Shown: one piece after another, positions 34,948 through 41,578 of the stretch | Layout of the letters: every line of letters begins with the position of its first letter | How positions within the stretch are numbered: the first letter of the stretch is position 1 | Assembly: GCF_017309185.1 (NCBI RefSeq) | Contig: NZ_JAEKJZ010000003.1 | Location: 186,001-250,000, forward strand | Source of the DNA: Roseibium aggregatum | GTDB lineage: Bacteria; Pseudomonadota; Alphaproteobacteria; Rhizobiales; Stappiaceae | Reading direction: 5' to 3' | DNA length: 64,000 bases | The notes under the pieces: model-generated | What the model saw: only the letters and a program-made list of their open reading frames with translations | What the model was told of the DNA's origin: nothing | Database searches by the model: none | Made by a program: the position numbers and the translations under genes

Positions 34948-36047
34948 GCGTTGCCTCCTTCAACCAGAGACCTTGCCAGATCCCGAAAAACGCGCGCTTC
35001 CGGTGCTTCGGGAGTGGCCGTGGCGATGGGGTTGCCACCATCGCCGGCAAGCCGGATGTTGAGGTGGAGAGGGATCTCGGAAAGCAGGGGCACGCCCAGT
35101 TTTTGCGCTTCCTCGGCGACGCCGCCATGGCCGAAGACGTGTTCCTCGTGCCCGCACTTCGAACAGATATGGGTCGACATGTTCTCGACCATGCCGATGA
35201 TCGGCACCTGCATCTGGTTGAACATGTCGATGCCTTTGCGCGCGTCGATGAGGGCGACGTCCTGGGGGGTCGAGACGATGATCGCGCCATCGACGAGAAA
35301 CTTCTGGCTGAGCGTCATCTGGACGTCGCCGGTCCCGGGCGGCAGATCCACGATCAGGACATCGAGTGCGCCCCACTGCACCTGGGTCATCATCTGCTGC
35401 AAGGCCCCCATGAGCATCGGACCGCGCCAGACGACGGCTTCGTCGCCTTTCGTCATGAGCCCGATGGACATCACCGTCACGCCGTGATTGCGCAAGGGCA
35501 GGATCATCTGTCCGTCCGGAGACGTCGGGCGTCCCGAGATGCCGAGCATTGTCGGCTGCGAGGGGCCGTAGACATCCGCGTCCAGCAAACCGACCCGTCG
35601 CCCTTCGGCTGCGAGCGCGCAGGCAAGGTTGGCGGCAACCGTCGACTTGCCGACACCGCCTTTTCCGGAGGCGATCGCGATCACACGGTCGATGCCCGGA
35701 ACCTTCTGCGGTCCGGACGTGCCCGGCGGAGCCGGGCGGGCCCTGATCGGTTGCGGCTCTTTCGATGCTGCCGGCGGTGCTTCCTGTGACGGCTGTCCGG
35801 CGGAATGCGCCGTCATCACGATCTGAACGCTGCCGCAGCCCTCCAGAGCGTTGAGTTTTTCCTCCGCCTCCCGTTTCAGGGACTCCATATCCGCCATGCG
35901 GGTGGCGTCGATTTCCAGAACAAAGCGGACGGAGGCTCCAGCCACCTGCAGCGCGCGCATCATGCCGGAGGCGACCAGGTCTTCGCCGGTCTTCGGATCG
36001 ACGACCGTCTTCAGCGTGTTCAGTGCAGTCTCGCGCGTTAACGGCAC
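34944..36047 (-). CDS. Mrp/ApbC-type iron-sulfur carrier ATPase
   Basis: P-loop scaffold that carries 4Fe-4S clusters to target enzymes. An N-terminal MIP18/DUF59 domain (residues 1-90) and Pro/Ala linker (about 90-120) precede the NTPase with the deviant Walker A SGKGGVGKST. The cluster-binding pair is C-x2-C in HICSKCGHEEHVFG. 367 aa. It starts at GTG 36047 with a GAGGGG Shine-Dalgarno 7 nt after the small DUF6494 gene. Lying beside a multi-cluster formate dehydrogenase locus, it may be a dedicated assembly factor. Confidence 0.85.
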   Translation of the reverse strand: MPLTRETALNTLKTVVDPKTGEDLVASGMMRALQVAGASVRFVLEIDATRMADMESLKREAEEKLNALEGCGSVQIVMTAHSAGQPSQEAPPAASKEPQPIRARPAPPGTSGPQKVPGIDRVIAIASGKGGVGKSTVAANLACALAAEGRRVGLLDADVYGPSQPTMLGISGRPTSPDGQMILPLRNHGVTVMSIGLMTKGDEAVVWRGPMLMGALQQMMTQVQWGALDVLIVDLPPGTGDVQMTLSQKFLVDGAIIVSTPQDVALIDARKGIDMFNQMQVPIIGMVENMSTHICSKCGHEEHVFGHGGVAEEAQKLGVPLLSEIPLHLNIRLAGDGGNPIATATPEAPEARVFRDLARSLVEGGNA

Positions 36048-36054
36048 GTCGTCG

Positions 36055-36243
36055 TCACCCCTCGATCTCGCCGATCACCACATGTTCCATGCCGAGTTCC
36101 TCGATCGTCACGACCGCCTTGACCTTGAAGGTCTTGCCTTCCGACGGTCCCGCGTCCCGCACGGCCTTTTCGATGGCCTGCTGGGAGGTGACACCGACCT
36201 GTTTCAGGAACTTGCGCATCGACATGTTGAAATCGTCGCTCAT
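36055..36243 (-). CDS. Small DUF6494-like protein
   Basis: 62-aa soluble protein, MSDDFNMSMRKFLKQVG..., with one helical and one beta-rich half (KVKAVVTIEELGMEHVVIGEI). The start ATG at 36243 follows GAGGA; an upstream in-frame extension overlaps the divergent promoter. First gene of the Mrp/ligase-like/DUF6505 run. Name recalled from genomes with the same order; function unknown. Confidence 0.6.
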   Translation of the reverse strand: MSDDFNMSMRKFLKQVGVTSQQAIEKAVRDAGPSEGKTFKVKAVVTIEELGMEHVVIGEIEG

Positions 36244-36336
36244 ATTAGCATCCTCTTGCTTGTTCTTGTGGATTGACGGCACCCCGACGGGGGACCTACC
36301 CTTGCGTTACAAGCCAGCAACGTGAGGGAGGAGCGC

Positions 36337-37101
36337 GTGTGCGGCCGAAAACGAGTTTTTTGTCTGTTCATTCTGGTTCTGATCGTCTGGTGCGAAGGGC
36401 CGGGACTGGCCGAAACGCGGTCCTTCCGGCTGAGTGCGCCGGACGTGCTGGTCGAGACCGGCTTCCTGAAACATCTGCTGCCGCGCTTTTCGCTGAAGCA
36501 CGGTGTCAGGGTCGAGATCGTCGCCGAAGGTGCGCAGTCCGATGTTTTGCTGACGACCGAGCCGCAGGGCACGCCAGTCTTCCGGCGAGAGGCGGAAATA
36601 TGGTATTTGCGCCAGGCTGGACCGGAGAACGAACATGTGACCGGCTTTGAGGACTGGCTGACGGACGACGTCGGCCGGAACACCATCGAGGCTTTCAAGC
36701 CGGACGGCCGGCAGCTCTTCACGGCGGCGCTGAAACGCGCCGACGCGGCAGACGCCGTGCTTTTGTCCGGCAATGTTGTCGAAGGCGAGGAACTGGCGGT
36801 TCTCCATTGCGGCCGTTGCCACATGGTCAACGAGGCGACCCGGATGACCAACATCGGTTCGACGCCTTCCTTTGCCGTGATGCGGGCCTTTTCCGACTGG
36901 CAGATCCGGTTCGAGGCGTTTTTCGCGCTCAATCCACATCCGTCCTTCACGGTCATTGAAGGGGTCACGGAACCGTTCGACATCACCCGTCCGTCTCCGA
37001 TGGTGCCGGTGACAATGTCGCTTGAGGACCTGGAGGCGATATTGGCATTCGTCTCGCGGATCGAGCCCGCGGATCTCGGCGCGCCCATCCAGTACCAATG
37101 A
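36337..37101 (+). CDS. Exported c-type cytochrome with binding-protein-like N-terminal domain
   Basis: 254-aa secreted protein. The GTG start at 36337 is 5-6 nt after GGGAGGAG; an earlier GTG (36322) overlaps that site. Residues 1-25 form a signal peptide ending GLAETR. Residues about 28-90 (TGFLKHLLPRFSLKHGVRVE, then VLLTTEP) resemble the start of periplasmic tungstate-binding proteins such as TupA at 48191. One heme site C158-x-x-C161-H162 follows, with Met residues after it as possible axial ligands. Divergent from the DUF6494/Mrp operon; probably an electron partner or metal/formate-linked sensor in the periplasm. Confidence 0.72.
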   Translation: MCGRKRVFCLFILVLIVWCEGPGLAETRSFRLSAPDVLVETGFLKHLLPRFSLKHGVRVEIVAEGAQSDVLLTTEPQGTPVFRREAEIWYLRQAGPENEHVTGFEDWLTDDVGRNTIEAFKPDGRQLFTAALKRADAADAVLLSGNVVEGEELAVLHCGRCHMVNEATRMTNIGSTPSFAVMRAFSDWQIRFEAFFALNPHPSFTVIEGVTEPFDITRPSPMVPVTMSLEDLEAILAFVSRIEPADLGAPIQYQ

Positions 37102-37117
37102 TCTGAAGACCTTGCCG

Positions 37118-39079
37118 TCAATGGTCGCGCCGTTTGCTGATATAGTCCTCGGTGGTGCGCACGCGCGGACGCTCCCCCATCGCGAAGGGGTTGTCCTGCG
37201 AATGATAAAGCGCATTGACCCGGCAGTCATCGCACATCTGGATAAGCTTCGCCCGATCGTCCGCGAACATTGCGTGTTTGCCGGCCAGCTTTTCGGTCAG
37301 CCGTTCGACGGTTGAGCGCACGCCGAAGGCCTTGCCGCACTCGATACAGTGGAAGGGGTCTTCTTCCTTCAGCACGGTCGGTACGAGGGCCTCGTCGCCC
37401 AGGTTCAGGCGTGCCTCCAGGGTGAGGGCGCTTTCCGGGCAGATCGTGGAACAGATGCCGCATTGCAGGCAGGCGTCTTCCTGGAATCTGAGTTCCGGCC
37501 GGTCCGGATTTTCCTTCAACGCGCCGGAAGGGCACAGGGAGACACAGGACAGGCACAGGGTGCAACGTTCCGGGTCGAGCTCAACCCTGCCGTAGGGCGC
37601 AGTGCCGGGAAGCGGTACGACCGGATTTTCACCATGCAGCGCCTTGGCGGCCAGCCGGGTGACCTGCCGGCGGGACCCGAGCGGCAGGATCGGCGTGACG
37701 GCGGGCGTCTGCGGCCATTCCCGGTAGAGCGCCGCCTCCAGTTGATCCGGATCGTCCGGTTCGGTCGAAAAGACCCGTGTTCCGCCTGCGATGGCGTTGG
37801 CGAGGTCAATCTGAAAGGGGAGACCTTCGCGCTCCGTTTCCGGGGAAAGCAGAAGGGTGACGGTTCCGAACCCGCAGGCAAGGGCTGCGAGGGCTTCCGC
37901 ATGACCGAAGCCGGAAAGGACGCTTACTTCCAGCGGCAGGACATCCGCGGGCAGGCCCTTGCCGTAGCGGGCGCTCAGGCGGATCATCTCGGCGGCGTGA
38001 CCGGGGCCGTGGACCAGAAGATGCGGAGTGTCCGCGCTGAGCTTGCGCCAGGTGGTGGCGAGGGTCTGGATGCGCTTGAAGGTGTGGTCGACCGGCGGAG
38101 CGTCATAGGAAATCGCACCTGACGGGCAGGCGGCGGCGCAGCTGCCGCAGCCGGCGCAGATCATGGTGTCCACCTGAACATGGTCGCCGTCAGGAGCGAT
38201 CGCCCCGGTCGGGCACAGATCGAGACAACGCGTGCATCCGGTCTTGCGCGCTCTGGAATGAGCGCAGAGCCCTTCGTCCAGTTTCAGGTAGATCGGCTTT
38301 TCGAAGGTCCCGGTAAGCTGGGAAGCTTCCAGAAGCGCCCTGGTCACCGCCTGCGGGCTGCCCGGATCGGCACGCAGATAGCCTTCGCGTTTTTCAGGAG
38401 CGGGAAAGAGCGGCCGGTTCCGGCTCAGATCGAGGAGAATATCGCATTCCGTGCGTCCTCCGGGGCGGGGCGCTGTAAAGGAAAGGTCTCCGCGACCGCC
38501 GGGAATGCGTTCCTGGAGCCGGTCGAAAGTGAGCTTGAACTGGCCCAGTGAACCGGAAGCCGACTTCAACTTGCCGCGCACCATGTCGAAACGGCGGTCG
38601 TCGGCCGGTGGAATTTCTGCATCGGGATCGAGCAGGACGGTTACGCTGAGAAGGCCGCAAAGGTGTTCGGCCGCCGAGAGCGCGGCTTCCGTCTCGCCAA
38701 AGACGAGGCATGTGCCCTCGGAGGTGACGTCGACCACCTTGGTTGCGGTGGCGGGCAGGGCGGCCTCGGCGATCAGGGCAGCCATCTTCGGGGTTGGCGG
38801 CCGGGCGTCGCCGGTCCAGCCGGCCCGGTCGCGAATGTCGACAAAACCGGGAGGCGATGCCTGAAGCCCGGCGGCGAGATCTTCAAAAAAGCCGCTTTCT
38901 TGCCGGCAGGCTATAGCCAAATCGTTCGAACGCAGGGCGTCTTCGACGATGTCGGCCTCCCGGCGGCAAAGTTCCGTGTAGACCCTTGAGCACGGAATAC
39001 CGGTTGCGTCTTCAATCTGCGCCGCGTCGATCGCCTGCGTGTGAAGGCAATCGCAAAGCAGCAGCTTTGGCTCTCTCAT
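37118..39079 (-). CDS. Large polyferredoxin-type 4Fe-4S protein of the formate dehydrogenase locus
   Basis: 653-aa cytoplasmic iron-sulfur protein, no signal. An N-terminal region (about 1-270) has scattered cysteines. Two ferredoxin motifs follow in the middle (CTRCLDLCP, CAGCGSCAAACP). Then comes a domain with SVLSGFGHAEALAALACG, two more motifs (CTLCLSCVSLCP, CLQCGICSTICP) and a C-terminal CIECGKAFG plus CDDC. Convergent with the cytochrome gene and divergent from DUF3305. Similar proteins accompany DUF3305/DUF3306 Fdh loci; the role is probably electron transfer or cofactor handling. The ATG at 39079 is chosen over an upstream frame in the promoter region. Confidence 0.78.
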   Translation of the reverse strand: MREPKLLLCDCLHTQAIDAAQIEDATGIPCSRVYTELCRREADIVEDALRSNDLAIACRQESGFFEDLAAGLQASPPGFVDIRDRAGWTGDARPPTPKMAALIAEAALPATATKVVDVTSEGTCLVFGETEAALSAAEHLCGLLSVTVLLDPDAEIPPADDRRFDMVRGKLKSASGSLGQFKLTFDRLQERIPGGRGDLSFTAPRPGGRTECDILLDLSRNRPLFPAPEKREGYLRADPGSPQAVTRALLEASQLTGTFEKPIYLKLDEGLCAHSRARKTGCTRCLDLCPTGAIAPDGDHVQVDTMICAGCGSCAAACPSGAISYDAPPVDHTFKRIQTLATTWRKLSADTPHLLVHGPGHAAEMIRLSARYGKGLPADVLPLEVSVLSGFGHAEALAALACGFGTVTLLLSPETEREGLPFQIDLANAIAGGTRVFSTEPDDPDQLEAALYREWPQTPAVTPILPLGSRRQVTRLAAKALHGENPVVPLPGTAPYGRVELDPERCTLCLSCVSLCPSGALKENPDRPELRFQEDACLQCGICSTICPESALTLEARLNLGDEALVPTVLKEEDPFHCIECGKAFGVRSTVERLTEKLAGKHAMFADDRAKLIQMCDDCRVNALYHSQDNPFAMGERPRVRTTEDYISKRRDH

Positions 39080-39282
39080 TACTTGCGCGTCCTCTCCCCC
39101 GGACCGGCTCCGCCTGATTCTTCTACCGGCATGAAGGTCGGTCCGGCCTCCATAACAAGGGCGGCAGGCACGCCTCGTCAAGTTGAACTTCGAATAGGGC
39201 TTGAAAAATATCCGCGTTGGTACAGCATTTAGGAAAACGTATTAAACCGGGATCTGACCCGGTAGGGAGAGGACGCTCGCCA

Positions 39283-39852
39283 TTGAATACGGAACGCATA
39301 CGATCGATGCCGGTCGGCATCGTCGTCAGGAGACTTCCCGGTGTAACGCGCTGGCAGAAATGGACCTGGCGCCCGGTTTCGCTTTTGCCGGGAGCCGGTC
39401 CCGCCGACTGGAGCGTTCTCAGGCAAGAGGGCGAGGCGGTCGAATACCATGCCGTCACGTTGCCGCTCGAGTTGCACCGGGCGGACACGGAAGCCTACCT
39501 TACAACTCTTTCCGACAAGGTTCCGTCGATCTATGTCGTCATGCGGCCCCTGGAGGAAATCGAACAGGACGTGCCGCTCGAGGTCAGCCTGATCACGGCA
39601 TCGGCCTTCGAAGGCCAGGACTATGCCGACACCGGTGACGTCCTGGTGGAGAAGATCCCGATGCCGCCCGGGTTGATCGCCTGGATTCGCGATTTTGTCG
39701 CCATGCATCACGAGGAGGAGATCTTCGTCAAACGCAAAAGGGATCGGGCGCGGATCGATCTTGAGGAAGATGGCATCGGCGACCCGAGAATCCGGCAGTT
39801 GAGCGATGTGTACCGCGCTCCCGGCCGCAAACCCAAGGACAGCCTGCAATGA
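39283..39852 (+). CDS. DUF3305 family protein of formate dehydrogenase locus
   Basis: 189-aa soluble protein. The family hallmark is the N-terminal MPVGIVVRRLPGVTRWQKWTWRP followed by Y-H-A-V-T-L-P-L-E-L-H. The TTG at 39283 has a GGAGAGG Shine-Dalgarno; the ATG at 39307 (MPVG) is the alternative and closer to the conserved block. Function unknown. It is found in alphaproteobacterial loci upstream of Tat-exported formate dehydrogenases and is suspected to help enzyme maturation. First gene of the plus-strand fdh operon. Confidence 0.78.
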   Translation: MNTERIRSMPVGIVVRRLPGVTRWQKWTWRPVSLLPGAGPADWSVLRQEGEAVEYHAVTLPLELHRADTEAYLTTLSDKVPSIYVVMRPLEEIEQDVPLEVSLITASAFEGQDYADTGDVLVEKIPMPPGLIAWIRDFVAMHHEEEIFVKRKRDRARIDLEEDGIGDPRIRQLSDVYRAPGRKPKDSLQ

Positions 39853-39865
39853 CGAGGGCGCTGCA

Positions 39866-40546
39866 ATGAGCGGGGCAGACGGTTCGGGATCCGATTTCTG
39901 GTCCCGTCGCAGGGCGTCCGTGAAAGCGGCTGAAGAGGCGGAGCGGGCGCAAGAGGCTGCCGAGGCGCGGGCCGAAGACCTGGCCAGGCTGGAAGAGAAA
40001 AGCGACCAGGAGATTTTGGAGGAACTCGGATTGCCGGACCCGGACGGTCTGACGGAGAAGGACGACTTCACATCCTTTTTGTCCGCTGCCGTACCGGAGC
40101 GTCTGCGGCGGCGGGCGCTGCGCCGGCTCTGGACGGTCAATCCGGTTCTGGCCAATCTCGACGGGCTTGTCGACTATGCGGAAGACTATACGGACGCGGC
40201 GACGGTTGTCTCCGGCATGCAGACGGTCTATCAGGTCGGCAAGGGCATGTTCGACCGGTTCGCGGCGCTTGCTGAGGATGAGAAAGGATCAGAAACGCCG
40301 GATGCGCCTGAAAGCGGCGAACCGGCGAACGAGAGTAGCGTTCCGGCGCAATGCGAAGAAAATACTGCGCTGCACAACGGTTTTTCTCGGGATGGAAAAA
40401 CATCTTTTCAGTTGACGAAAGATGTTCCGGTCGTTCATTCTGACGCGGAACGGCCGGACTCGCTTGACTTGCAAGAAGAAAACAATGAAGGCAATGAATA
40501 CGAACCTCAGTTTACGAGGCGCCGCCTGCGTTTCGACTACTCCTGA
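39866..40546 (+). CDS. DUF3306 family protein of formate dehydrogenase locus
   Basis: 226-aa acidic protein starting MSGADGSGSDFWSRRRASVK, the DUF3306 signature (FW-x-RRR). It then shows PERLRRRALRRLWTVNPVLANLDGLVDYAEDYTD, the family core. The C-terminal 80 residues are polar and probably disordered, ending in a basic RRRLRFDYS tail. It directly follows DUF3305 and precedes the TorD chaperone, as in many alphaproteobacteria. Role unknown; likely assembly of the formate dehydrogenase. Confidence 0.8.
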   Translation: MSGADGSGSDFWSRRRASVKAAEEAERAQEAAEARAEDLARLEEKSDQEILEELGLPDPDGLTEKDDFTSFLSAAVPERLRRRALRRLWTVNPVLANLDGLVDYAEDYTDAATVVSGMQTVYQVGKGMFDRFAALAEDEKGSETPDAPESGEPANESSVPAQCEENTALHNGFSRDGKTSFQLTKDVPVVHSDAERPDSLDLQEENNEGNEYEPQFTRRRLRFDYS

Positions 40547-40609
40547 TATAAAAGTGGAGATTTGCAGTCAAGTAAAAACTGTACGGTGCACGAGGGAGGT
40601 GCATTGCGG

Positions 40610-41218
40610 ATGACCGCGGTGGTCAAGGAATATGTGATCGATCCGGAAGACCAGGCCCGGGCAGAGCTTTATGATTTTCTCGGCCTTCTGCTGGCAAGGC
40701 CGGCGGATGACGACCTGCTGCGTCAGGTTGCCGGACTTCAGGGGAACGACACGCCGCTCGGCGACGCGCTGGGCGTTCTTGCCCGTATCGCCGCCGTCAC
40801 GAGTCCGGAAGCGGCCGAGCGCGAATTCAATGCCCTGTTTATCGGTCTGGGCCGGGGCGAGCTTCTGCCCTATGCCAGCCACTATCTCACCGGTTTTCTG
40901 AATGAGAAGCCTCTGGCCAACCTGCGCAGCGACATGGCGCGGCGGGGTATCAAAAGGGCCGAAGGCAAGCATGAGCCGGAAGACAATATCGCCTCGCTGA
41001 TGGAAATGATGGCCGGCATGATCACCGGCCGCTTCGGCGCCGTGACCTCCGTTGCCGGGCAGAAGGAATTCTTCACCGCCCACATCGAGCCTTGGGCGAT
41101 CCACTTTTTCACCGATCTGGAAGCGACGGGCAGCTCCGTGTTCTACGGAGCCGTCGGGGCGCTGGGCCGCCGGTTCATGGAGATAGAAGCGGAAGCTTTC
41201 GGCATGTTGGCCAACTAA
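40610..41218 (+). CDS. TorD/DmsD-family molybdoenzyme chaperone
   Basis: 202-aa all-helical chaperone that binds the Tat signal and apo-form of a molybdo/tungsto-enzyme until cofactor insertion. It shows family features: RAELYDFLGLLLARP near residue 14, FNALFIGLGRGELLPYASHYLTG, and PEDNIASLMEMMAGMI. The client is presumably FdhA two genes downstream. The Shine-Dalgarno GGGAGG precedes ATG 40610; an in-frame TTG at 40604 is slightly nearer. Confidence 0.87.
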   Translation: MTAVVKEYVIDPEDQARAELYDFLGLLLARPADDDLLRQVAGLQGNDTPLGDALGVLARIAAVTSPEAAEREFNALFIGLGRGELLPYASHYLTGFLNEKPLANLRSDMARRGIKRAEGKHEPEDNIASLMEMMAGMITGRFGAVTSVAGQKEFFTAHIEPWAIHFFTDLEATGSSVFYGAVGALGRRFMEIEAEAFGMLAN

Positions 41219-41275
41219 GCTTTCGCGGTCAGGGCGGCGGCTACCGGCCGCCATTAAAAGAGGAGTGGTTTGACA

Positions 41276-41476
41276 ATGAAACGACCCGAAGAGGCGGTGT
41301 CCGGTGACGGGACCGGCCGCCGGGACTTCCTGAAGCTCGCTGCATTGTCGGCGCCCGTGGCGGCAGCCACAGTGGCCGCCGGCGGGACCGCGGAGGCGGC
41401 GGAAGCCGATCTGACGTCCGACCGGATGCAGGATACCGCGCACACCCGCGCCTACTACGACAGCGCCCGGTTCTAA
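41276..41476 (+). CDS. Small Tat-signal protein of formate dehydrogenase region
   Basis: 66-aa protein consisting of a twin-arginine motif (GRRDFLKLAALSAP), an alanine-rich hydrophobic stretch and a short tail RMQDTAHTRAYYDSARF. It matches the small family known as formate dehydrogenase region TAT target. It lies between the chaperone and fdhA. It may be a Tat-exported companion subunit or a chaperone decoy; function not established. ATG 41276 follows AGAGGAG; a TTG six bases earlier is possible. Confidence 0.8.
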   Translation: MKRPEEAVSGDGTGRRDFLKLAALSAPVAAATVAAGGTAEAAEADLTSDRMQDTAHTRAYYDSARF

Positions 41477-41578
41477 CCGGACCTTGTGAACACCCCGGCC
41501 GATGGTTGCGTGACGCCCGAAGGCCGGTTCACCGAAAACCCAGCCGTATCGATTCCGATACCAGCAAGGTAAGGCACA

